Shown here in pieces: positions 1 to 6,927 of a stretch of DNA of 8,507 bases. The stretch lies in contig DYKC01000040.1 in the NCBI GenBank assembly GCA_020722825.1, positions 1 through 8,507 of the forward strand, given 5' to 3'. This DNA is from Vermiphilus sp. Its GTDB lineage: Bacteria; Ratteibacteria; UBA8468; B48-G9; JAFGKM01. The number at the start of each line of letters is the position of its first letter. Position 1 is the stretch's first letter. The notes under the pieces were generated by a model that ran no database searches, was not told where the DNA came from, and saw only the letters and a program-made list of their open reading frames with translations. Made by a program: the position numbers and the translations under genes.

Positions 1-19
1 GAATATATGAATCCGTTAC

Positions 20-40
20 AGGTCTGGGACAGACAGACCT
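20..40 (-). other. Small stem-loop 24 bases downstream of glnA
   Basis: AGGTCTG (20-26) and CAGACCT (34-40) are perfect 7-base arms around a 7-base loop. The minus-strand sequence after it (GTAACGGATT) has no T-run, so it is not a typical intrinsic terminator; it could protect the mRNA 3' end or assist Rho-type termination. The rest of 1-63 shows no start codon or other feature. Confidence 0.35.
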
Positions 41-63
41 TTGTGGAAGGAGTTAGGTATACT

Positions 64-1398
64 TCACAATATTGGTAGATAGGTTTCCAGTTCATAAGGG
101 TGGACTCGTTTCCTGTATTCATCCCACTCTATCTTCTTTGCCGCTATCAGATTGCTGAATATATGTTGGCCCAGAGTTTCCTTCAAAAGACTGCTGGACT
201 CTGCAACCTCTATCGCCTCAATCAGACTGCCCGGTAGACACTCCACCCCAAGTTCTTTCATATCTTCAGGTGTCAGGTGATATACATCCCTTTCTAATGG
301 TTCTGCCAGCGGATATCTGTTGTCTATCCCCTTCATCCCTGCTGCAACCATACAGGCAAATGCAAGATATGGATTGCACGCAGGGTCGGGTGAACGAAAC
401 TCAACACGTGTTGACTTCTCTTTGCCCGGCTGATACATCGGCACCCTCAACATTGCACTGCGGTTGCGCCGTGCCCAGCAGATGTATACAGGCGCCTCAT
501 AGCCTGTAACAAGCCGCTTGTAGGAGTTCACCCACTGGTTACATACCAGCGTTATCTCCCTTGCATGCTTCATTATCCCGGCTATGTAGTGTTTCCCTTC
601 CGCTGAAAGATGGTATTTGTCTGACGCATCAAAAAACAGGTTTCTCTCTCCCTTGAATATAGATTGGTGCGTGTGCATACCTGAACCGTTGACCCCGTAT
701 ATCGGCTTGGGCATAAATGTTGCATACACTCCTTTAAGTTGTGCTATCTCCTTCACTACCATACGGTATACCATTACCGTGTCAGCCATCGTCAGGCCGT
801 CCTTATACCGGAGGTCTATCTCATGCTGGGATGGTGCAACCTCATGGTGCGAATACTCCACGTCTATCCCCATCTTTTCCAGTGTTAGTATCGTCTCCCT
901 GCGTACCTCATTGCCAGCATCAAGCGTGGTTATGTCAAAATAACCACCCTCATCCAGAATCTCGGTTGACCTTTCGTTTTTGAATATGAAAAACTCCAGT
1001 TCAGGCCCTGCGTAAAAGATGTAGCCCTTTTTACCTATCCTATCCAGTTGCTTCTTCAGTATGTGCCTTGAGTCGCCTTCATACGGGGTCCTGTCAGGGT
1101 TCAGGATATCGCACAACATCCCTGCAACAGCCTTCTCACTGGGTCTGTAAGGCAGTATAGTAAAGGTCTTCGGGTCTGGCATCGCTACCATATCAGACTC
1201 GTCTATGCGTGCAAAACCCTTTATTGAAGAACCATCAAAACCCATGCCGTTTTCAAGCGCATTCTTTAACTCTTCCTTGGTAATTGTAAAACCCTTCATA
1301 TGTCCTGTGATATCAGCAAACCACAGTCGGATGAACTTTACGTCATTTTCCTTTGCCATATTTAATACGTCGTCTTTTTTCAGGTCTTTGCTGTTCAT
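64..1398 (-). CDS. glnA: Glutamine synthetase, type I-alpha
   Basis: Condenses glutamate and ammonia with ATP hydrolysis; a cytoplasmic dodecamer in this family. The 444 residues equal the Bacillus subtilis GlnA length. Key sites are FDGSSIKGFARI (54-65), metal and substrate glutamates E133, E135, E186 and E193 (in GPELEF and HHEVAPSQHE), the ATP signature KPIYGVNGSGMHTHQS (231-246) with H242, NSYKRL (291-296), the flap Glu E301 in YEAP, and RVEFRSPDPACNPY (331-344). The roughly 25-residue insertion of the GSI-beta type is absent, so adenylylation control is unlikely even though a Tyr (Y373) lies near that position. R64 corresponds by alignment to Arg62 of B. subtilis GlnA, a residue linked to glutamine feedback inhibition. 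The gene lies 54 bases after glgB on the same strand, and sampled stretches are more GC-rich than the glycogen genes. Identity is very secure. Confidence 0.97.
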   Translation of the reverse strand: MNSKDLKKDDVLNMAKENDVKFIRLWFADITGHMKGFTITKEELKNALENGMGFDGSSIKGFARIDESDMVAMPDPKTFTILPYRPSEKAVAGMLCDILNPDRTPYEGDSRHILKKQLDRIGKKGYIFYAGPELEFFIFKNERSTEILDEGGYFDITTLDAGNEVRRETILTLEKMGIDVEYSHHEVAPSQHEIDLRYKDGLTMADTVMVYRMVVKEIAQLKGVYATFMPKPIYGVNGSGMHTHQSIFKGERNLFFDASDKYHLSAEGKHYIAGIMKHAREITLVCNQWVNSYKRLVTGYEAPVYICWARRNRSAMLRVPMYQPGKEKSTRVEFRSPDPACNPYLAFACMVAAGMKGIDNRYPLAEPLERDVYHLTPEDMKELGVECLPGSLIEAIEVAESSSLLKETLGQHIFSNLIAAKKIEWDEYRKRVHPYELETYLPIL

Positions 1399-1403
1399 GG
1401 TTT

Positions 1404-1409
1404 CTCTCC
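1404..1409 (-). promoter_or_regulatory. Ribosome binding site of glnA
   Basis: GGAGAG, five bases before ATG 1398. It confirms this start, which also matches the N-terminal length of Bacillus-type glutamine synthetases. Confidence 0.7.
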
Positions 1410-1420
1410 GTTTTTCTGCA

Positions 1421-1449
1421 ATTTTACCATTTATGTGCCCGAAACAAAA
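1421..1449 (-). promoter_or_regulatory. Possible glnA promoter (extended -10)
   Basis: In the 54-base glgB-glnA gap the minus strand carries TGGTAAAAT, an extended -10 (TGn plus TAAAAT at 1426-1421). A poor -35 candidate, TTTTGT at 1449-1444, lies 17 bases upstream. The predicted start would fall near 1414-1415, leaving a leader of about 16 bases with the Shine-Dalgarno inside it. No terminator separates glgB from glnA, so read-through from the glycogen genes is also likely. This rests on a short motif only. Confidence 0.35.
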
Positions 1450-1452
1450 ATT

Positions 1453-3366
1453 TCATTGGTACGGTTTCAGAATAATACAGGCAAGAGGAGGGATTGTGAT
1501 ACTTATGGAAAATGGGCGGTTGTGTGACGAAAAATTTTCTGATTGTACCATACCAAGATTACCAAGATTACTGCCACCGTAGAAGACTGAGTCGCTGTTA
1601 AATATCTCTTTATAGTTGCGTTTTGTGGGTACTCCTATCCTGTATCTATATCGAGGGACGGGCGTGAAGTTGAAAACCGCTATGATGAAATCTTCTTTTA
1701 GATTTGAACGACGGATGAAGGATATAATGCTGCTTTCCCAATCTGAAAAATCAAGCCATTCAAACCCGCTGTGTTGAAAATCAACCTCAAAGAGAGCCTT
1801 TTCACTCTTGTACAGAGAATTGAGGTCCGAAATAAATTTTTTTATCTGCTGGTGTTCCGTTTTTTCAAGGAGATGCCATTCAATCTCCCTGTCATATGTC
1901 CATTCGTTAATCTGTCCGAACTCGCCGCCCATAAAAAGCAATTTTTTACCGGGATGACAGTACATATAACTCAGTAGAAGTCTCAGATTGGCAAGTTTTT
2001 TCCATTCGTCGCCCGGCATCTTGGACAGGAGAGACTTTTTGCCGTAAACGACCTCATCGTGAGAAAGTGGTAGTACGAAGTTTTCAGAAAATGCGTATAA
2101 AAGACTGAATGTCAGGGTATTCTGATGGTACTTGCGGTATATAGGGTCCCTTGAAAAGTAGTAAAGAGTATCATGCATCCATCCCATGTTCCATTTAAAA
2201 CCGAACCCCAGTCCCCCATTATGGACGGGGTGACTTACCATTGGCCATGATGTTGACTCTTCGGCGATAGTGAACGAATATGGAAATTTATTGTAAATGA
2301 CTGTATTGAGTTTTTTCAGAAACTCAACAGCCTCAATGTTTTCTCTACCGCCGTAAATATTGGGTATCCACTCTCCAGGTTTCCTTGAATAGTCAAGGTA
2401 AAGCATTGAAGCGACACCATCTATCCTGAGTGCATCCACGTTATAACCTTCAATCCATGACAATGCGCTGGCTATAAGGAAATTGCTGACCTCATACCTT
2501 CCATAATTAAATATAGCAGTCTTCCAGTCAGGATGGTCTCTCTTGTGGGGATGAGAGTGTTCGTAAAGGTGGGTGCCGTCAAAGAGATATAATCCAAAAT
2601 TATCCTTAGGGAAATGAGCGGGCGTCCAGTCAAGTATAACTCCTATCTTGTTTTTATGCAGAGAGTCAATCAGAAAGCGGCAGTCATCAGGTGTTCCATA
2701 TCTGCTTGTAGGAGCAAAGAAGCCGGTTGTTTGATAACCCCATGATGAATCCAGAGGATGTTCGGTTAGAGGCATAAATTCCACCCAGTTAAAGCCTGTT
2801 GCTTTCAGATACGGTATGAGTAAGTCAGCAATTTCTCTGTAGTTTAAGAAGGCTCCATCTTTCTTTCTCCATGAACCGAGGTGCATCTCATATATTGCTA
2901 CGGGCTGACTGTATATATCCACAGGGTTTATGCGGGAGCTTTCCCATACATATTGGGAGTTATAGGTCAGAGAAGCATTCGCAGGTCTGAGTTCAAAAAA
3001 AGAACCGTAAGGGTCGGACTTCAAGAACAGTTTTCCTTTTTCAGGATGAATTTCAAACTTGTAAGGGCTCAGGTCTTTTACTCCCGGGATGAAAATCTCC
3101 CATATGCCTGAATTGCCGAGACATCTCATTTTGTGCACACGTCCGTCCCAGTTGTTAAAATCTCCAACCACGCTGACGCCTCTGGCATTTGGAGCCCAAA
3201 CGGCAAAATTGTATCCGACAACGCCTTCAACAACCCTTTTGTGAGCTCCGAGTTTTTTGTATATCTCAAGGTGATTACCTTCGTTGAAAAGGTAAAGGTC
3301 AATGTCGCTGAAAAGAGAAGTCTTGAATTGCAGTTCGCCATGCAATTTTTTGTTTATACTATCCAA
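1453..3366 (-). CDS. glgB: 1,4-alpha-glucan branching enzyme, family GH13
   Basis: Cuts alpha-1,4 chains and re-attaches them through alpha-1,6 bonds, creating glycogen branch points. The 637 residues lack the extra N1 domain of the 728-residue E. coli enzyme, leaving a short leader (1-45) and one CBM48 domain (about 46-135, with YNFAVWAPNARGVSVVGDFN). The GH13 barrel follows: region I DWTPAHFP (246-253); region II DALRIDGVAS (311-320) with nucleophile D316; region III TIAEEST (366-372) with acid/base E369; region IV LPLSHDEVVYGKKS (432-445) with D437. Residue 441 is Tyr where many homologues, including E. coli, have His. FMGGEFGQ (478-485) and a C-terminal beta-sandwich (about 540-637) complete the protein. 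The gene begins with TTG and overlaps the GH57 gene by 13 bases, so it is coupled to it. All catalytic residues are present; identity is secure. Confidence 0.97.
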   Translation of the reverse strand: MDSINKKLHGELQFKTSLFSDIDLYLFNEGNHLEIYKKLGAHKRVVEGVVGYNFAVWAPNARGVSVVGDFNNWDGRVHKMRCLGNSGIWEIFIPGVKDLSPYKFEIHPEKGKLFLKSDPYGSFFELRPANASLTYNSQYVWESSRINPVDIYSQPVAIYEMHLGSWRKKDGAFLNYREIADLLIPYLKATGFNWVEFMPLTEHPLDSSWGYQTTGFFAPTSRYGTPDDCRFLIDSLHKNKIGVILDWTPAHFPKDNFGLYLFDGTHLYEHSHPHKRDHPDWKTAIFNYGRYEVSNFLIASALSWIEGYNVDALRIDGVASMLYLDYSRKPGEWIPNIYGGRENIEAVEFLKKLNTVIYNKFPYSFTIAEESTSWPMVSHPVHNGGLGFGFKWNMGWMHDTLYYFSRDPIYRKYHQNTLTFSLLYAFSENFVLPLSHDEVVYGKKSLLSKMPGDEWKKLANLRLLLSYMYCHPGKKLLFMGGEFGQINEWTYDREIEWHLLEKTEHQQIKKFISDLNSLYKSEKALFEVDFQHSGFEWLDFSDWESSIISFIRRSNLKEDFIIAVFNFTPVPRYRYRIGVPTKRNYKEIFNSDSVFYGGSNLGNLGMVQSENFSSHNRPFSISITIPPLACIILKPYQ

Positions 3367-5351
3367 TTTTCTTCCTTTCCTGCAAAATGGATCTTGAATG
3401 ATTCACAGGCAGGCAGTACAATCTCCTGCCCGTTTTTTCCCATAATCTTGATGCTGAACGAAATTGTTTTTTCGCCCTCTCTAAGAATTTCTCTCCGCGG
3501 CACTTTGATTTCCATTATATCATACGTTACTACCGTCAATGGCCCATTTTCCTGTTTATCAGAGATTATGGTAAACGTTTTTTTAATTGAGTTATGGAAT
3601 GAAAGACTTATGGTAAAGTCTGGTTTGTCCTTAAAATCTATTCTGAAAAAAAGGTTATCCTCGTCATAGCCGTAAAAGATTCTTTTAACAGTAATATCAA
3701 CAGGCTTGAAAGTTAGCCACATATTGGAAGGCTCTATCTTTACTGCATCATGCCACTCGTAGAAATGCGTTATTTTCCCGTCAATGCAGGGTTTTATGTA
3801 TGGGAATACCTCCTCATAGAGGTATTCTTCAACAGGCAGGTTCAGGAATTCAGGTATTTCTTCTTCAAGCAGTTCATATATTTTTCTTATACTGTTTCTG
3901 AAGTATGCATCAAAGCGTGCCTTTATCTTTCTTTCTGCCGACAGACTGTACCACCAGAACCAATCACTGGATTCTGCAATCATAATGGTTTCCATGAGGT
4001 CTTTTTGCTGATTCTCTTTAATGCGGGTTATTTTCTCGGCTACTTTTTTTCTCGCCCTGCTTAATATTCCCCATGCCTTATTTGCAGGGTCTTTGCCTAT
4101 CCAGTTATCAAAGTTCGCCCCCATCCATGTTCCGGGAGAAATGTTATCCAGTTTTTCTCGTCTTATGTTTGCATTCAGAGATTCTGTAACCGTAATGGTT
4201 TTCACTTCCGATGATTCAGAGAGGGTTTTATATAGGGTGGACAGAAAAGTTTTACCGTGTTCAGGGTAAAAGTCCCAGGGATTTTCTCCGTCAAGTATAA
4301 TTGTGACGAGGCAGTCTTTGTTTTGAGTGGAGATGTTATGCAGGTGGTTTACAAGTTTCATTGCGGCGTTGGTTTCTTCCATCTGTTGGTAACCAAAACC
4401 AATTAAATCAGAGATAAGGTGGTCCCTGAAAAAGATGGAAATCCTGTCTCTGAAATCCCAGATGCTGTAGCGTTGGTTACTGGAGAGAGTCCGCGAAAGT
4501 GTTTCTGTGAGAAGATATTCGTCAGTCGCAGTCCATAAGATTCCTTGTTCTGCGAGCAATTCAAGAATTTCATTGCTCAGGCTTCCCTCAGGGGGCCATA
4601 TACCTGCAGGTCTTTTGCCGAATAAATCTTCATAGAGTTGCATACCAGCAGTGAGTTGTTCTTTTGCATCCTCGGGATATGAAAATATACCTTCCGGAAT
4701 ACTGAGGGAGGTTTTTGTTTTTCTTGCAATGTCTGTTGCATAAAGCAGGGGCATAATAGGATGCATCATAGGACTTGTACTTATCTCTATCTGGCCTTTG
4801 TCCTGGAGGTTTTTGTAAGCGTTTATGATGTCGGCAAGAACCTTTTTTTCTTTACGGTAAAGAATTTCTCTGTCGCTTTCGTCAAAATGCCTGCCTTTTT
4901 TTATCATTCGTTCAATCTCTTCATCTGCCAGTAAAGGATGGAAGCAAATCAGGTGGAGATGTATTTTAAGGTCAAAAAGGTCTTGTGCAGTGTGCGAGTT
5001 TTTTTCAACCTTTTCCTTTAGAAAATTGATGAGTTTGTTTTTTCTCAATATTTGTGAGGGCAATTCATCAGTGAATTGCATAATCTCTTCAGCAGATATA
5101 TTGTCCTTACCCTCAAGAAGTTGAAGAAACCTATCGGTGAATTTACCAGATGAAATCCCCTGTATCTGTTTTAATAAAACCGGCGTCAGATTAAAATTAA
5201 CCTTGACTCCGGGATTGTTTTCTACCAGCACAAGCATGGGATAATAGTTAAAAAGTATACGAAATATCAGAGTGGGGGTGCTAATATGGCCGGTATTCAG
5301 GTTAACATAATATGGTTGGTGCATATGCCAGAGAATTGATAGGTACATCAT
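3354..5351 (-). CDS. GH57 glycoside hydrolase, amylopullulanase/alpha-amylase type, cytoplasmic
   Basis: Probably hydrolyses alpha-1,4 and/or alpha-1,6 bonds of glycogen or released maltodextrins. All five GH57 conserved regions are visible in the 665 residues: region 1 HMHQP (9-13); region 2 EISTSPMMHPIMPLL (189-203); region 3 GIWPPEGS (250-257) with the predicted nucleophile E255; region 4 LDGENPWDFY (353-362) with the predicted acid/base D354; region 5 WMGANFDNWIG (409-419). EGSDWFWWY-like ESSDWFWWYS lies at 460-469. The WPxEG and DGENPW forms point to the amylopullulanase-type subfamily, not GH57 branching enzymes or 4-alpha-glucanotransferases. A beta-rich domain follows from about residue 520. 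No signal peptide is seen, so the substrate is internal. The start ATG 5351 overlaps the glgA stop by four bases (a second ATG follows at once) with only a weak GGA upstream, so expression probably depends on coupling. Exact bond specificity is not determinable. Confidence 0.9.
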   Translation of the reverse strand: MMYLSILWHMHQPYYVNLNTGHISTPTLIFRILFNYYPMLVLVENNPGVKVNFNLTPVLLKQIQGISSGKFTDRFLQLLEGKDNISAEEIMQFTDELPSQILRKNKLINFLKEKVEKNSHTAQDLFDLKIHLHLICFHPLLADEEIERMIKKGRHFDESDREILYRKEKKVLADIINAYKNLQDKGQIEISTSPMMHPIMPLLYATDIARKTKTSLSIPEGIFSYPEDAKEQLTAGMQLYEDLFGKRPAGIWPPEGSLSNEILELLAEQGILWTATDEYLLTETLSRTLSSNQRYSIWDFRDRISIFFRDHLISDLIGFGYQQMEETNAAMKLVNHLHNISTQNKDCLVTIILDGENPWDFYPEHGKTFLSTLYKTLSESSEVKTITVTESLNANIRREKLDNISPGTWMGANFDNWIGKDPANKAWGILSRARKKVAEKITRIKENQQKDLMETIMIAESSDWFWWYSLSAERKIKARFDAYFRNSIRKIYELLEEEIPEFLNLPVEEYLYEEVFPYIKPCIDGKITHFYEWHDAVKIEPSNMWLTFKPVDITVKRIFYGYDEDNLFFRIDFKDKPDFTISLSFHNSIKKTFTIISDKQENGPLTVVTYDIMEIKVPRREILREGEKTISFSIKIMGKNGQEIVLPACESFKIHFAGKEENWIV
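3371..3380 (-). promoter_or_regulatory. Ribosome binding site supporting a TTG start for glgB
   Basis: GGAAAGGAAG lies inside the 3' end of the GH57 gene, four bases before TTG 3366. In the glgB frame, the only near-start codon further upstream before an in-frame TGA (3405-3403) is an ATT, so TTG is the best start available. A second in-frame TTG at 3345 lacks such a site. Confidence 0.7.
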
Positions 5352-6778
5352 AATTCCGTTATCTGCCGGTAAACCTCAAGGTATTTATTTACTGATACCT
5401 TCCATGAAAAATCCAGTTTCATTATTGAATTCACAAGCATTTCCAATTTTTTCTTATCCTTGAATATATTCAAAGCATTTTCAATGCTCTTTAAAAATTC
5501 TCCGCTTCCTTGCTCAAAAGTAAAGCCGGTTCCTTCACCGCTTGTGAAATCATAGTTTTTGACAGTGTTGGCAAGCCCACCTACATTTCTTACTATGGGT
5601 ATTGTGCCATACTTGAAACTTATCAGTTGTCCAAGACCGCAGGGTTCAAACCTTGACGGCATCAGAAAAAAGTCGCTCCCAGCATATATCTGATGTGCCA
5701 GTTCTTCATTAAATCCGAAATTAACCGATATTTTTTCGGGAAGTTTTTTGTGCCAGTTGGAAAGTATTTCCTTGTATTGTGGATTTCCATCCCCGAGAAT
5801 TACAATCTGGAGAGGATGTGCAAGCACCTCAGGCATTATTTCTATAATTTCATCAATCCCTTTCTGTTCTACAAGTCTTGCTACCATTCCGAAAACTGGT
5901 ATTTCTTTTCCGACAGACAATCCGAGTTTTTTTTGTAGATATGGTTTGTTTTCCGCCTTGGTTTTATAACCGCGGTATTTTTTTGCTATCACTCTGTCAA
6001 ACAAAGGGTTCCATAGTTGATAGTCTATGCCGTTAATAATGCCTATCAACTTCTCTTTGTTTTTATTTAAAAGACCGTTAAGTCTGCATCCGAACTCATC
6101 AGTGAGAATTTCTTCTGCATATTTTGGACTGACGGTACTTATCAAATTTGAGTGGATTATGCCTGCCTTCATAAAATTTACACTGCCGTAGAATTCCAGT
6201 TCTTCCATATGAAAATACTGCTGTGGCAAGCCGAGTGCGGAAAACTTATCCTGATTGAAGATACCCTGGTATCCCAGATTATGTATTGTAAAAAGGGTTT
6301 TAGCGTCAGGGAAATCGCTGTTATAGGATGTTTTTAAATAGAGAGGCAAAAGAGCTGTATGCCAGTCATGACAGTGGAATATATCCACTTTTATTTCTAA
6401 CACCTTTACCGCTTCCAGTACTCCTTTTGCGAAGAAAGAAAATCTTTCAGCGCTGTCAGGATAGTCTTTACCTCCGGGACCATAAAGTTCATCTCTGTCA
6501 AAATATTTGTCACTTCTTATGAAATAGACTCCAGGAAAATCTGTGCTTCTGGTCAATATGCCTTCTTCTTTACGGCTGTCGGAGAAAATAACGCTTATAG
6601 GTGTAATCTGTTCTATCTTATAAGACTGTTTTATTTTTTTATACAGGGGAAGGAATAAGAATATATTTTGTTTCCCCTTGAGATACTTATACAACGAACC
6701 TACGACATCAGCCATTCCTCCCACCTTGACGAAAGGTACGGCTTCAGCCGCGACAAGACAGATATTCTTTTTCTCCAT
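5348..6778 (-). CDS. glgA: Glycogen synthase, ADP-glucose-dependent, family GT5
   Basis: Transfers glucose from ADP-glucose to the non-reducing end of alpha-1,4-glucan chains. The 476 residues match the usual bacterial GlgA length (about 475-490) and form a two-domain GT-B fold. Near the N-terminus is the ADP-glucose-binding loop KVGGMADVVGSL (residues 18-29; most homologues have KxGGL, here Met replaces Leu). Next come CHDWHTALLP (136-145), TIHNLGYQG (164-172), NGID (249-252) and the start of the second Rossmann domain, GMVARLVEQKG (297-307; R301 and K306 bind the nucleotide phosphates in homologues). SRFEPCGLGQ (375-384) with the catalytic Glu E378 and GGLANTV (400-406) close the site. The start is fixed by AAAGGAG five bases upstream. 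The stop overlaps the next start as ATGA, indicating coupling to the GH57 gene. No signal peptide is present, so the protein is cytoplasmic. Confidence 0.97.
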   Translation of the reverse strand: MEKKNICLVAAEAVPFVKVGGMADVVGSLYKYLKGKQNIFLFLPLYKKIKQSYKIEQITPISVIFSDSRKEEGILTRSTDFPGVYFIRSDKYFDRDELYGPGGKDYPDSAERFSFFAKGVLEAVKVLEIKVDIFHCHDWHTALLPLYLKTSYNSDFPDAKTLFTIHNLGYQGIFNQDKFSALGLPQQYFHMEELEFYGSVNFMKAGIIHSNLISTVSPKYAEEILTDEFGCRLNGLLNKNKEKLIGIINGIDYQLWNPLFDRVIAKKYRGYKTKAENKPYLQKKLGLSVGKEIPVFGMVARLVEQKGIDEIIEIMPEVLAHPLQIVILGDGNPQYKEILSNWHKKLPEKISVNFGFNEELAHQIYAGSDFFLMPSRFEPCGLGQLISFKYGTIPIVRNVGGLANTVKNYDFTSGEGTGFTFEQGSGEFLKSIENALNIFKDKKKLEMLVNSIMKLDFSWKVSVNKYLEVYRQITEL

Positions 6779-6783
6779 TGTCT

Positions 6784-6790
6784 CTCCTTT
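6784..6790 (-). promoter_or_regulatory. Strong ribosome binding site of glgA
   Basis: AAAGGAG, five bases before ATG 6778. It is the strongest Shine-Dalgarno in the window and fits glgA being translated independently after the 149-base spacer, unlike the coupled genes downstream. Confidence 0.8.
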
Positions 6791-6803
6791 ACCCCGTACT
6801 CTT

Positions 6804-6846
6804 AAAAGGCGGGATTAGGGATTCGGGAAAACTTTTCCCTGCCTTT
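6804..6846 (-). other. Nested stem-loop possibilities upstream of glgA (candidate attenuator, weak)
   Basis: Within the heptad-repeat spacer, 6825-6831 and 6833-6839 are a perfect GGGAAAA/TTTTCCC pair. AAAGGC-type arms at 6805-6810 and 6841-6846 flank it. In the transcript (minus strand) the distal arm ends in GCCUUUU, a short U-run resembling a weak intrinsic terminator, about 13 bases before the glgA Shine-Dalgarno. These pairings compete with the larger heptad-repeat hairpin, so either a partial attenuator or plain repeat structure would fit. Only four Us follow, which is too few for a confident terminator call. Confidence 0.25.
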
Positions 6847-6883
6847 GTCTTTGCCGAACCTCCAATCCCGACTCCTGAATCCC
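6811..6883. repeat. Degenerate 7-base (GGGATTN) repeats forming an imperfect inverted repeat in the galT-glgA spacer
   Basis: This is the core of the 149-base spacer 6779-6927, the only sizeable gap within the cluster. On the plus strand, 6811-6830 reads GGGATTA, GGGATTC, GGGAAA. On the minus strand, from 6883 downward, it reads GGGATTC, AGGAGTC, GGGATTG, GAGGTTC. The two blocks face each other. Arm 6811-6827 pairs with 6867-6883 at 15 of 17 positions (one of them G-T). The same left arm can instead pair with 6854-6869 at 14 of 16. The regular 7-base period and opposed orientation look like a short dispersed intergenic repeat rather than an operator. I saw no convincing promoter in the spacer. 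Confidence 0.6.
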
Positions 6884-6927
6884 TGTTTTTCCAAGTGAGG
6901 GGTTCTGATTTATTGATGGGGTGTTTC

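Noticed and set aside
356..370. GlnE adenylylation at Tyr373 of GlnA
   Set aside because: A Tyr is present in RDVYHL, but Bacillus GlnA has one there too and is not adenylylated. The GSI-beta insertion is missing.
1399..1452. Glutamine riboswitch or other leader RNA before glnA
   Set aside because: The gap is only 54 bases, holds a possible promoter and Shine-Dalgarno, and shows no matching structured motif.
1205..1582. 125-codon plus-strand ORF spanning the glgB-glnA gap
   Set aside because: Antisense to the ends of two secure genes; composition looks like reverse-complement shadow coding.
3126..3341. 71-codon minus-strand ORF inside glgB in another frame
   Set aside because: Fully contained in glgB, which has all GH13 and CBM48 motifs in the main frame.
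3133..3669. 178-codon plus-strand ORF
   Set aside because: It is antisense to the start of glgB and the end of the GH57 gene; no domain, and no reason to prefer it over two intact enzymes.
6811..6883. CRISPR array or insertion-sequence remnant
   Set aside because: The units are 7 bases with no spacers, and there are no terminal inverted repeats around a transposase or target duplication.
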